Origin: an uncultured Lachnospiraceae bacterium
Lineage (GTDB): Bacteria > Bacillota > Clostridia > Lachnospirales > Lachnospiraceae
Length of the DNA: 33,225 nucleotides
Assembly: GCA_910588565.1 (NCBI GenBank)
Contig: CAJUPF010000035.1
Coordinates: 1 to 33,225, forward strand
Direction: 5' to 3'
In this document: one piece after another, positions 1 through 9,200 of the stretch
Position numbering within the stretch: the first letter of the stretch is position 1
Layout of the letters: each line of letters starts with the position of its first letter
The notes under the pieces: generated by a model
What the model saw: only the letters and a program-made list of their open reading frames with translations
What the model was told of the DNA's origin: nothing
Database searches by the model: none
Translations under genes and position numbers: made by a program

Positions 1-21
1 CAGACGTGTGCCTTCCGATCT
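1..21. other. Illumina adapter remnant at contig end
   Basis: The first 21 bases start cagacgtgtg and end ccttccgatct. This matches the 3' end of the Illumina TruSeq read-2 adapter (CAGACGTGTG followed by CTCTTCCGATCT) with a single T missing. It is not genomic sequence. It creates a false GTG start at position 6 that would add about six meaningless residues to the phosphatase gene. Genomic sequence begins at or near base 22. Confidence 0.9.
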
Positions 22-656
22 GGCTTGCCGGGGGTGAAGTCGCAAGCAAGGCCGCGGCGGAAAGCCTGGTGAACGCATGGTTTGGCAGAAAGGAGATCGG
101 GGATATTCCGGGATTTCTGCAGGAAGAAGCTGTGCGGGCGGATGAAAAAGTTTTTTTACAGGAAAATGAAAACGGCGAACGGCTCCGTGCGGGGACAACT
201 ATGGTGGCGGCGATTATCCGGGAGAATGCATTGTACTGGCTTTCTGTCGGTGACAGCAAAATCTATATTATCCGCGGAGATGAGATACTCTCGGTCTGCA
301 GAGAGCATAATTACAGGCTGATGTTAGATCAGAAGCTGCAGAAGGGGGAGCTTTCCACAGAAGAATACGCGGCTGAGGAATACCGTGCGGAGGCTTTGAT
401 CAGTTACCTTGGTATGGGAAATGTTTCTCTGATGGATATCAATCAGCAGCCGTTTCTGCTGGAAGATAATGATATTGTGCTGCTGAGCAGTGACGGGCTG
501 TACCGGAGCCTTTCGGAGGATATGATCCGGGATATTGTAAAAGTAAATGAAACAGATGTACAGCATGCCGCGGAAATTCTGACAGCGGCGGCGCTTGCAG
601 ATAAGACGAGCGGGCAGGATAATACGTCTGTGGTAGTATTGCGCTATCAAATATAA
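22..656 (+). CDS. PP2C-family protein phosphatase, 5'-truncated
   Basis: This is the C-terminal part (about 210 residues) of a PPM/PP2C Ser/Thr phosphatase, which removes phosphate from proteins using two metal ions. The visible sequence enters at GGEVASK, the helix that normally follows the DGMGG metal-binding motif. It continues through AGTTMVAAII and WLSVGDSKIYIIR, then LLSSDGLYRSL (metal-binding Asp-Gly) and ends in SGQDNTSVVVL (the late Asp-Asn metal motif). The first metal-binding Asp motifs lie beyond the contig edge. The reading frame is open into the adapter, so no genuine start exists here. It is probably the eraser for the Ser/Thr kinase at 18644, and it sits directly before a run of phosphothreonine-binding FHA proteins. 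It ends 36 bases before the next start. The family call is secure; pairing with the kinase is inference. Confidence 0.9.
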
Positions 657-692
657 ATGTATAAAAGTATATAGAACATGGAGGAATGGATT

Positions 693-1463
693 ATGAACCT
701 AAAGAGATGCGACAACGGACACTTTTTTGACGGCGACAAATTTCAAAATTGTCCCCACTGTGCAGCGATTGGAGGAGATGCAAACGCGACCATGCCCTAT
801 TCGGATATGGGAAGCGGATATAATACCGCAATGACAGAACCGGTTACCGTGCCGATGTCATCTTATGATTCGGAACCAGTTACCGTACCGATGACCCCGC
901 CGCCTGCTGCTCCGGTGCCCAATCCGATGCCAGCGCCCAATCCGACACCGATGCCAGTGCCGATGCCCAATCCGGTACCAGCGCCCAATCCAATGTCGGC
1001 CCAGAATATGTCTCTGCAGGATGCAGTCAACCGTGCAGTGACCGGACCGAATGTAATGCAGGATGAGGAAAAGACCATCAGCATATATCAGGCGAAAACA
1101 GGCGTAGATCCGGTTGCCGGATGGCTGGTATGCATTGAGGGAGAAGATTTTGGCGACAGTTTTAAAATTAAGATTGGAAAGAATTTTATTGGCCGGGCGT
1201 CGAGTATGGATATCGTTCTGCATGGAGACAACAGCATTTCCAGAGAACGCCACGCGATTATTCTCTATGAACCGAAACGAAGAGAATTTATCGCACAGGC
1301 GGGGGAATCAAGGGAACTGTTCTATTTAAATGATGATGTTGTTCTGAATCCGGTCAAGCTGAAACGGCGTGATATTTTAACAATCGGGAATACCCGTCTG
1401 ATGTTTTTCCCCTGCTGTGGGGAGGATTTCAGCTGGGATGATTATAAAAGGGATGAATCTTAA
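693..1463 (+). CDS. FHA-domain protein with N-terminal Cys/His motif and Pro-rich linker
   Basis: A 256-residue soluble protein. The ATG at 693 is chosen over the upstream in-frame ATG at 678 because a GGAGG lies at about 681-685, inside the longer version and correctly spaced for 693. Residues about 6-23 read CDNGHFFDGDKFQNCPHC, a Cys/His set typical of a small zinc ribbon. Residues about 70-100 are a Pro/Met/Asn/Ala repeat linker. The C-terminal 110 residues are an FHA domain with FIGR, SISRERHA and FYLND in the expected places. The usual Ser-x-x-His box has one extra residue and the final loop is less canonical than in the other FHA proteins here. FHA domains bind phosphothreonine peptides, so this is a likely reader of kinase output. 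Its stop is directly followed by the ATG of the next gene (TAAATG), implying translational coupling. Confidence 0.85.
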   Translation: MNLKRCDNGHFFDGDKFQNCPHCAAIGGDANATMPYSDMGSGYNTAMTEPVTVPMSSYDSEPVTVPMTPPPAAPVPNPMPAPNPTPMPVPMPNPVPAPNPMSAQNMSLQDAVNRAVTGPNVMQDEEKTISIYQAKTGVDPVAGWLVCIEGEDFGDSFKIKIGKNFIGRASSMDIVLHGDNSISRERHAIILYEPKRREFIAQAGESRELFYLNDDVVLNPVKLKRRDILTIGNTRLMFFPCCGEDFSWDDYKRDES

Positions 1464-2159
1464 ATGCTGAAAATAGCGATTTGCGATGATGATGCAACGT
1501 TTGCAAAACAATTGGGAAGTGCGGTTGGCGAGGCGGTATTTGCCAGAGGCGAATACGAAATCACCTATTTTGAAAGCGGCAGGGCTCTGTTAGAACAGGT
1601 AGAAGCAGGGCAGTTTTTCTGCCAGCTCCTTCTGCTGGATATCCATATGGATGCAGTAAGCGGTGTGGAAGCCGCCAGATGGCTTCGATCCAGAAAAATA
1701 GATGTGGATATTATTTTTGTCACCGTGTCCAAGGAGCATGTCTATGAATGTTATACCTATAAAGCGTTCGCGTATCTGTTAAAGCCGTTGTCTATGCCAA
1801 GACTTAGGCAGGAGCTGAACCGGTATCTGGATGAAATCGAAGAAAAGCCGGGCTTTATGAACGTAATGATACGGGGATGTGAGCACAGGCTGCCTCTGGA
1901 TCGGATTCGCTATTTTGAAAGCGATGTCCGCAAAATCCGGATTCACTTACCAGATGAAATTCTGGAATTTTATGGAAAACTGGATCAGTTAGAGGAGGTG
2001 CTTTTAGAACAGGAATTTGTCCGGTGCCATCAAAGCTACCTTGTCAATAAACGGTATGTGACAGCGGTTAAGCGAAGCGGAATGGAATTGGGAAAGGAAG
2101 TTATTCCCATCAGCAGAAGGTACTGGGAAATTTTAAAGGGGGCGGAAAACTTTGGATAG
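1464..2159 (+). CDS. LytTR-family response regulator
   Basis: A 231-residue AgrA/LytR-type regulator. The receiver domain (about residues 1-120) shows the acidic pocket CDDD at 7-10, the phospho-acceptor Asp59 in LLLLDIHMD, and the conserved Lys in YLLKPL. The C-terminal half (about 135-231) is a LytTR DNA-binding domain, with the features IRYFESDVRKIRIH, FVRCHQSYLVNKRYV and IPISRRYW. Family members bind direct repeats upstream of virulence, bacteriocin or envelope genes. No histidine kinase is encoded in the window, so the partner is either off the left edge or elsewhere, or the protein answers to the Ser/Thr phospho-system around it. It starts immediately after the preceding FHA stop codon and overlaps the next gene by eight bases, so it belongs to the same operon. 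Confidence 0.92.
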   Translation: MLKIAICDDDATFAKQLGSAVGEAVFARGEYEITYFESGRALLEQVEAGQFFCQLLLLDIHMDAVSGVEAARWLRSRKIDVDIIFVTVSKEHVYECYTYKAFAYLLKPLSMPRLRQELNRYLDEIEEKPGFMNVMIRGCEHRLPLDRIRYFESDVRKIRIHLPDEILEFYGKLDQLEEVLLEQEFVRCHQSYLVNKRYVTAVKRSGMELGKEVIPISRRYWEILKGAENFG

Positions 2160-2508
2160 TGTAACAATAACCAGAAGCCTTGCGATGAATAAACCGGCCG
2201 GAGGAGCGATTGTCGTTGTAAGAGGAGAAAATATCGGTAAGATTGTCCGTATTCAGCCGGATACTGAGATTTTCCTGGGCAGGGACAGCAATGTCTGCGA
2301 TCTGTATTTCCAGGAAAATAAGATCAGCCGAAAGCATTGCGGCATTATCTACCATGCCAAAGAAAACGTATACAGTATCCAGGACTATTCTGCCAACGGG
2401 ACGTTCTGGCCGGACGGAAACCGCTTAAACAGCCAGTCCCCAAACTGGATTACGCCAGGGACGGAAATCTGGCTGGCAACAAAAATGGACGCGATCCGTC
2501 TGGGATAA
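2152..2508 (+). CDS. Small stand-alone FHA-domain protein
   Basis: A 118-residue protein that is essentially one FHA domain. It shows IFLGRDSNVCDL, ISRKHCG and DYSANGTF, so the Arg, Ser, His and Asn that contact phosphothreonine are all present. The chosen start is TTG at 2152, which overlaps the end of the response regulator by eight bases and has an AAAGGGGG ribosome site about ten bases upstream. An alternative is the in-frame ATG at 2185, which would remove eleven residues ahead of the FHA core. No membrane segment or catalytic domain is visible. It is probably an adaptor linking phosphorylated proteins of the locus. Confidence 0.82.
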   Translation: MDSVTITRSLAMNKPAGGAIVVVRGENIGKIVRIQPDTEIFLGRDSNVCDLYFQENKISRKHCGIIYHAKENVYSIQDYSANGTFWPDGNRLNSQSPNWITPGTEIWLATKMDAIRLG

Positions 2509-2564
2509 ACAGCCGGGGAGGCTTGTTAGAAAGAAGCGTTAAACATAACGGGAAAGGATCAATT

Positions 2565-3848
2565 ATGAAAAATTTGAAAACAAACAGAAGTGTGGGGTTA
2601 TATGTAGGATTGTCCATTTTATTTCAGTTAACGCCAGTGATCCTGGTGGCAATTCTGGTAAAGAAGATATCTTCCGGAGTATCTGGAGTGATGAATCTTT
2701 TTTCCATGGGAAACAGTGTTCCGGCGGGAGGCGGTTTTCTGCATACAAGCTATGTACCCAGCAGCCCTGGGTTTGGGGATTTGGGCGGCTTAGGAGATCT
2801 GAACGGGCTGATGGGCGATATGATTATAGGCAGCGCCAGAGATGCGATTATAAAGTTTATGATGCCGTTTATTATTGTCGGGATTCTCTGCCTGGCATAT
2901 ACGATTTATAAAATTGTGCTGTTCTGGGGCGTCTGCAGAGATATCAACACAATCTGCGGCAAATATAATATCGGCGGAATCAGCCTGCCGTATCTTGTTG
3001 TATGGCTGTTATCCGGTATTACATGTAATATTTTCCAGGTGATCTGGTCCAGATTAACCGGAAAGCGGCTGGAGGATGCTTCCGGCATGTACCAGAGGCC
3101 GATTAAGGGAACCGCTGGCTCTCATACCGCGTTTGCAGTGATGGAATCCCTGTTATCCTTTTTTAGTCTGCTGTTTGTCCTGATGGCGTCTGTCATGGAG
3201 GGAAGCGCAGGGATTTTCCTTTTCTTTACATTTGCGTTTATTATCAGCTATATTCTTTCTTTCGTAGGAATTTCCAATATGGCAGGTTTTATCCGCGATG
3301 TAAATGTGCTTGCGGAAGCCTATAACGGACAGATGGCTGCGGGAGCTTATGGCCAGGATGTGCAGCAGCCATATAGCGGCCAGGATGCGTATGCGGGCCA
3401 GGATATGTATGAGGGCAATCCGTATGCGTCTTCGGAACAGTTCACACCGCAGAATCCCATCCAGCAGATGGACAGCGATATGACGATGCCAGTGCAGGAA
3501 TGGGCGCCGGATGCTGAAAACGCATGGAAGCCGGAAGAGCCTGTAAGCGGCGGTATGATGGAAGGCTGTATGGGAATTTACCAGGGCGCACAGATTCCGA
3601 TTGAAGGGGAAATCATGATTGGAAGGGATGAGATGAGCTCCAATATTGTGATCAAAACTCCGGAAGTCAGCCGGAAACACTGCGGAATCCGCTATAATCC
3701 GGATGGAACGTATACAGTAACCGATTATTCTTCCAATGGAATTTATTATAAAAACGGAGAGGCGTTCCCGAAGCATACGCCTGTCATCTGCAGCGCGGGT
3801 ACGATTATTGTGATTGCAAGAAGCGGAAATGAATTTATATTAAAATAA
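2565..3848 (+). CDS. Polytopic membrane protein with C-terminal FHA domain
   Basis: A 427-residue protein. The ATG at 2565 follows a GGAAAGGA ribosome site; a longer in-frame extension back to 2337 only overlaps the upstream FHA gene and is rejected. Residues about 10-30 form one membrane segment. After a Gly-rich loop come further hydrophobic segments at roughly 105-130, 140-165, 190-215 and 218-240. The stretch ICGKYNIGGISLPYLVVWLL followed by CNIFQVIW resembles DUF4234-type membrane domains, a tentative match. A Gln/Tyr/Gly-rich linker with GQD repeats follows. The C-terminal 90 residues are a complete FHA domain with IMIGRDE, VSRKHCG and DYSSNGI. It ends ten bases before the next long reading frame and is probably a membrane-tethered phosphopeptide reader working with the FHA-ABC exporter. 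Confidence 0.8.
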   Translation: MKNLKTNRSVGLYVGLSILFQLTPVILVAILVKKISSGVSGVMNLFSMGNSVPAGGGFLHTSYVPSSPGFGDLGGLGDLNGLMGDMIIGSARDAIIKFMMPFIIVGILCLAYTIYKIVLFWGVCRDINTICGKYNIGGISLPYLVVWLLSGITCNIFQVIWSRLTGKRLEDASGMYQRPIKGTAGSHTAFAVMESLLSFFSLLFVLMASVMEGSAGIFLFFTFAFIISYILSFVGISNMAGFIRDVNVLAEAYNGQMAAGAYGQDVQQPYSGQDAYAGQDMYEGNPYASSEQFTPQNPIQQMDSDMTMPVQEWAPDAENAWKPEEPVSGGMMEGCMGIYQGAQIPIEGEIMIGRDEMSSNIVIKTPEVSRKHCGIRYNPDGTYTVTDYSSNGIYYKNGEAFPKHTPVICSAGTIIVIARSGNEFILK

Positions 3849-3873
3849 CCGCGGCAAAATGAAGGAGAGAGTT

Positions 3874-6177
3874 ATGAATCAGCAAATGAGCAGGTATCTT
3901 ACCATTATCGACGAAGCAGGAAAAGTCCAGGAAATTCCCCTGGACTCCCTGCGCAAAGCTCGGCTGTTCTGGGGACGGGATGCGGATAAAAACGATATCA
4001 GCACAGCTTCTCCCGCTATTTCCAGGACACACGGAAAATTCAAGCTTACGCCGCAGGGCTTGTTTTACGCGGATTTGGGCAGCACCAACGGCACGTATAT
4101 TGAAAATGCCGCCGGAAGGCACTTTGTACAGAAAAGCCAGAATTATGTCTGTTTAAAAGATGGAGATATGCTGCGCGTACAGCCGCCTGAGGATGCAACA
4201 GGAGGTTCTGTCCTGCTGTTATATACGGAGCATATGCAGCAGGGAAAATGGCAGAGATTTGCACTGGAAACGCCAAAGGTTACCATTGGCCGCGGAAAAG
4301 AATGCGATATTGTCTTGCAGCATACCGGAATTTCCCGTATGCATGCTGTGATTGAAAAACGTGGGGACAGCTACGGTATTACAGACTGCAACAGTACGAA
4401 CGGACTGCTGGTCAATGGAAGCATCCTGCATGGAAGCCGCCCGCTGCAGGAAAAAGATGTAATCCGGATCTTAAACTGTATGCTGATTTTTTCCAAAAAC
4501 GGAATTTATTACAAAAGCTCTATGCAGGGCGTCAGCCTCCGTGTGCGGAATATGAACAAAATTGTCGGCGGCGGCAAGCAGATCCTCCATGACGCCTGCG
4601 TAGACATCGAAAGTAATGAATTTGTCGCAATTATCGGCGGTTCCGGCGCCGGAAAATCCACGCTGATGAACGCGATCAGCGGATTTGACAGGAAGCGGGA
4701 GGGAACGATTCTGTTCAGCGGACTGAATCTGGATGAAAATTTCCCCGTTTTAAAAAGCCTGATTGGATATGTGCCGCAGCAGGATATTATTTATGAAAAT
4801 CTGACCTTAAACCGGATGCTTTATTATACGGCCAAACTGAAAATGCCAAAGGACACTTCCAAAGACGAGATTCAAAAGAGAATCGGCGACGTCCTGGAAA
4901 TGGTAGAGCTTTCCGAGCATCAGAACACCTACATCCGCAAACTTTCCGGCGGACAGAAAAAGCGCGCCAGCATTGCAGTGGAACTGTTGGCAGACCCCAG
5001 CCTGTTCTTCTTAGACGAACCGACTTCCGGCCTTGATCCGGGAACCGAAAAGAAATTAATGGGCACCTTAAGCCGTTTGTCGAAGTCTCAGGGCAAGACG
5101 ATTATTATGGTCACGCATACGACCCAGAGCCTGGATCTTTGCGATAAGGTCATTTTTATGGGACAGGGCGGAAGAGTCTGCTTTTGTGGAACCTGTGACG
5201 AGGCCAGAATGTTTTTTGATACGGATAATCTGGTGGATATCTATAATAAAATGGCGGCAGATCCAAAAGAATGGGCAGCCCAGTACGAAAACTGTGTTCC
5301 GATGGAGCCAGTCAGCGCCACACCGGGCAAAGAAGCACCAAAAAAACGGAAGTTTTCCGGTATCCGGCAGTTTGGCATTCTGACGATGCGCTATGCGGAA
5401 CTGATGAAAAACGATCTGCCAAGGCTCTGTATGTTATTATTGCAGCCGGTTTTGATTGCGCTGCTGCTTGGAATTGTGGCAGATAACCAGGTATTTGAAA
5501 TTTACGAAAGTACGAAATCGATTCTGTTTGCGCTCAGCTGTGCAGGTATCTGGATTGGATTGTTTAACTCCATTCAGGAAATCTGTAAAGAGCGCGTCGT
5601 GCTCAAGCGGGAATATATGGGAAATCTAAAACTCTGGTCTTATACGCTGTCCAAGTTTTTGATACAGATGCTGGTCAGCGTGTTCCAGGCGGCGATTATG
5701 ACGGTTGTGTTCCAGCTTGTAATTGGAATGCCGGAGAAGGGAATCCTCTTAGAAAACAGTTTTCCGGAGATATTTTTGACAATCTGGCTGACAATTACGG
5801 CATCTATGGCGCTTGGGTTTATTATTTCTGCTATTGTAAAAAGCGGAGACAAGGCAATGACATTCGCGCCGTTTGTACTGATTATCCAGTTGCTGTTTTC
5901 CGGGATTCTCTTTGAGCTAAAGGGAACCGGGAGCAGGATTGCTTATATGACCATCAGTAAGTGGTCAGTGGAAAGCCTGGGAAGCATTGCGGATTTGAAT
6001 GATCTGACGATGAAAATGCAGGAGGAGATACCGGGGCTTACGCATGAGTTCCAGGATATTTTTGAGGCTGCGAAAGGGCATTTGCTGGGACATTGGGCGG
6101 TGCTGGCAGGAATGATCGTGCTGTGCGGGATTGTGACGACGCTGCTGCTTAGGAATGTGGCGAAGGATGGACGGTAG
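3874..6177 (+). CDS. FHA-FHA-ABC transporter (ABCG-like half exporter, Rv1747 architecture)
   Basis: A 767-residue fusion. The ATG at 3874 is preferred over 3859 because AAGGAGAG at 3862-3869 lies between them. FHA1 (about residues 28-95) has FWGRDADKND, ISRTHG and GSTNGTY. FHA2 (about 130-205) has TIGRGKECDI, ISRMHA and NSTNGLL. Both keep all phosphothreonine-contact residues. The nucleotide-binding domain has Walker A GGSGAGKST at 255-263, signature LSGGQKKRA from 357, Walker B LFFLDEP from 377 and the switch His in VTHTT near 413. The C-terminal 260 residues are an ABC-2 membrane domain with about six hydrophobic segments. This is the domain order of M. tuberculosis Rv1747, an exporter regulated by phosphorylation by the neighbouring kinase PknF. 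By analogy this one should be gated or recruited by the locus kinase. Its substrate is unknown; the surface proteins after it have Sec signal peptides and need not use it. Confidence 0.93.
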   Translation: MNQQMSRYLTIIDEAGKVQEIPLDSLRKARLFWGRDADKNDISTASPAISRTHGKFKLTPQGLFYADLGSTNGTYIENAAGRHFVQKSQNYVCLKDGDMLRVQPPEDATGGSVLLLYTEHMQQGKWQRFALETPKVTIGRGKECDIVLQHTGISRMHAVIEKRGDSYGITDCNSTNGLLVNGSILHGSRPLQEKDVIRILNCMLIFSKNGIYYKSSMQGVSLRVRNMNKIVGGGKQILHDACVDIESNEFVAIIGGSGAGKSTLMNAISGFDRKREGTILFSGLNLDENFPVLKSLIGYVPQQDIIYENLTLNRMLYYTAKLKMPKDTSKDEIQKRIGDVLEMVELSEHQNTYIRKLSGGQKKRASIAVELLADPSLFFLDEPTSGLDPGTEKKLMGTLSRLSKSQGKTIIMVTHTTQSLDLCDKVIFMGQGGRVCFCGTCDEARMFFDTDNLVDIYNKMAADPKEWAAQYENCVPMEPVSATPGKEAPKKRKFSGIRQFGILTMRYAELMKNDLPRLCMLLLQPVLIALLLGIVADNQVFEIYESTKSILFALSCAGIWIGLFNSIQEICKERVVLKREYMGNLKLWSYTLSKFLIQMLVSVFQAAIMTVVFQLVIGMPEKGILLENSFPEIFLTIWLTITASMALGFIISAIVKSGDKAMTFAPFVLIIQLLFSGILFELKGTGSRIAYMTISKWSVESLGSIADLNDLTMKMQEEIPGLTHEFQDIFEAAKGHLLGHWAVLAGMIVLCGIVTTLLLRNVAKDGR

Positions 6178-6178
6178 T

Positions 6179-6199
6179 GTATTCACAATCGTAATGTAG
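6179..6199 (+). pseudogene. Leftover 3' end of a DUF6273/Fn3 paralogue
   Basis: The 21 bases straight after the exporter stop codon encode V-F-T-I-V-M-stop in one frame. They match the last 21 bases of the next gene (9383-9403) at 19 of 21 positions, and both mismatches are silent third-position changes (ttc/ttt and atc/att). A ribosome site and the start of the first DUF6273 gene follow in both settings. It is best explained as the scar of a tandem duplication or of deletion of an upstream copy. Confidence 0.65.
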
Positions 6200-6217
6200 G
6201 GAGGAGCGGGTGTTGAT

Positions 6218-9200
6218 ATGAAAAAAATGGTAAGAACAGGCAGAATGTTTTTAGCGCTGACGCTTGTAATGGCAATGATTCTTTTGGTATGGGGAAATCC
6301 CGTACCGGCGGAAGCTGCTGCTGCAAAAGAAAGCGGGACAGCGGGTCTGGCCGCGGACGCTACGGGCGCAGACAGCCCGGCAAATCCTGTGCATATCTGT
6401 ACGCAGCGAAATGACGGCAGCGATAAAACGGAGTGGAGTTATATTTATTTCGGAAGCTATCCCCAGACGGAAGTTACCGGAGCCGCACTGACGGCAGCGA
6501 TTACCGGGGCGGCCTATAATGCGGATGGGGATGCATGGGCAGACGGTATCAAATACCGCAGGCTCAGCGCAGACGCTCTGGATAATGGAAGCACAGACTA
6601 CCGCTATTTTAAATGGGAACGCATTCGGTGGCGGGTACTGCAAAATACAGACGGCACGGTTTTTGCTATCGCTGACCAGGGACTGGACTGCAAGGCATAT
6701 CATGAACCGGGCGGTTCCGTTACATGGGAAAACAGTACGCTTAGAGACTGGCTGAACACGGATTTTTATCACACGGCATTCAGCAGTGAGGAACAGAATG
6801 CTATTCAGGAGCAGACAGTCAGAAACGAAAATAATATGGAATACGGTACGGCTGGCGGAACTGACACGCAGGATAAGATTTACCTGCTATCTATGCGAGA
6901 AGTGATCCATCCGGATTATGGCTTCTGCGGCATGTACAATACGGAGTCGCTCAGCCGCTGTATGCAGGCGAGTGATTATACCCGTGCAAAAGACACGTTT
7001 ATCGGGGGAGATAATGACGATTGCTGCTGGTGGTGGATGAGATCGCCGGGAGGAGAGTCAGATTGCGCGGTAATTGCCGATGAGAAAGGAGTGATTGACC
7101 GGGTTGGCAGTGATGTCAATGACAATACCAATACCTGCGTTCCGGTTTTACATATTAATCTGGAATCGGAACGCTGGTATCCGACAGATGATGGAACCAG
7201 TGGAAGCGGCGGGGAAGATGGAAAAGATGCTGGCAGGGAGGAAGATATAAAATCCCCGGTACATCACTGTACAAAACAGAATGACGGCAGCGATTATACG
7301 GATTGGAGTTATATTTACTTTGGCAGCTATCCTCAGGCGGAAGTGACGGGAAGTGAATTAACAGATAAGATTACCGGGGCTTCTTATAATACAGATGGGG
7401 ATGCATGGGTAGATGGGATAAAGTACCGCAGAATCAGCGAAAATGATACTAACAATACATCTTATTTTGGAGACAGCGAGTACCGTTATTTCAAATGGCA
7501 GCGCATCCGGTGGCGGGTATTGCAGAGGGATAGGGATTCGCTTTTCGTGATGGCGGATCAGGGACTGGACTGTAAGGATTATCACGATTCAGGCGGTTCT
7601 GTTACATGGGAAACCTGTACGCTCAGAAACTGGCTGAACTCTGATTTTTATCATATGGCATTCAGCAGCGGGGAACAGAGTGCGGTTTTGGAGCAGACAA
7701 TAGTCAATGAAAATAATCCTCAATATGGCACAGCAGGCGGAAACAGTACAAAAGACAGGATCTTTTTGCTTTCGATTGGAGAGGCGGAAAATCCGGAGTA
7801 TGGTTTTTGTGAAAGTTACAGTACATATTCACTTAGCCGACAGCTCAAAGCAAGTGAGTATGCCCATGCCAGGGGAGCGGATACAGTAACAAGCAGTGAT
7901 TATGCAGGCTACTTCTGGTGGCTGCGGTCGCCGGGCATCAGTATAAGTGACGCCACGTATGTCTACTACTATGGCTATGTCCACAGGAAGGGCTACCTTG
8001 TCGACACTAACTACGGCGCATGTGTGCCAGCTTTGCATATTAATCTGTCCTCTGATCTCTGGCTTTTGACGGATGACGGAACCAGCGGGGCTGGCGGGGA
8101 AACGGCGCAGCCAGTCCCGGTTACATCCATTTCCCTGAGCAAAACAGCTCTCACACTGGAAATCGGCGATGCCGAAGAGCTGTCAGCAAAGATACAGCCT
8201 GAGGATGCCGCAGAAACAGATATTGCATGGCGCTGCGAAGGCAGTGACCCGGAAGCGATCGCACTGGAAACAGACAAAGGTAGTGTACGTATTACCGCAG
8301 TAAAAGAGGGAACGGCCGTAATTTATGCGTCCGCAGGCGGTAAATCTGCATCCTGCACCATAACCGTGACAGCCGGAGACGATAACCCGCCGGGGCCATC
8401 CGGGAAAGAGTTGTCTGTCACTGCGCCTTTAGATCGGAGCGTAACAGCCGGAACCAGCGTATCCTTCCGGGTCACAGCCAGTGGCGGACAGTCGGCAGAC
8501 TATACCTATCAATGGTATTGCGCGCCGACTTCCATCGATGAGGGAACCGAGATCGCAGAAGCGGATACGCCCATCTACACCATTCCGGCCAGAGAAGTGA
8601 CATCCAATCTGAACGGCTACTTTTTCTATTGCGTCGTGGAAAACGGAGAAGAAGAAGCGACCAGCCAGAGGGCAAAACTGACAGTTACTTCAGATGCATC
8701 TGAAACGCCGCCAGGCGGTTCCTCCGGGAATACAGGAGGAAACAGCGGAGGAAGCGGAACCACGCCGGGCGGCGCCTCCGGGAATACAGGAGGAAACGGC
8801 GGAGGAAGCGGAACCACGCCGGGCGGTTCATCTGCGCCGTCTGTCAAACTGACGGCTCCGAAGCTGAAAGTAAAACTATCCGCAGCCAATGCGGTAAAAC
8901 TCTCCTGGAACAAAATAAACGGCGCATCCGGCTACACCATATACCGCGCCACATCCAAAAAAGGAAAGTACAGCAAAATCGGGACAGCGGCAGGAACTTC
9001 ATATACCAGCAAAAAATTAAAAGGCGGCAAAACCTATTATTACAAAGTGGCGGCATACCGGGGAAAGGAAACAGGCCCCGTGTCCGGTATTGTATCTAAA
9101 AAAATACCGAAAAAGCCCGTCACGCCAAAGCAGAAAAAGATTCAGATCGACGCTTCCAAAGGAAAATTTATGATTTCCTGGAACAAAATCAAAAACGCCC

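Noticed and set aside
2337..2564. In-frame N-terminal extension of the FHA membrane protein
   Set aside because: It lies in another frame over the upstream FHA gene, has no ribosome site, and puts charged non-membrane residues ahead of MKNLK, which has a GGAAAGGA site.
8696..8840. Direct repeats in Gly-rich linker of copy 1 (also 12424-12580 in copy 2) as CRISPR or mobile repeats
   Set aside because: They are in-frame low-complexity linkers (GGSSGNTGGN type) between folded domains; spacing and content do not fit CRISPR.
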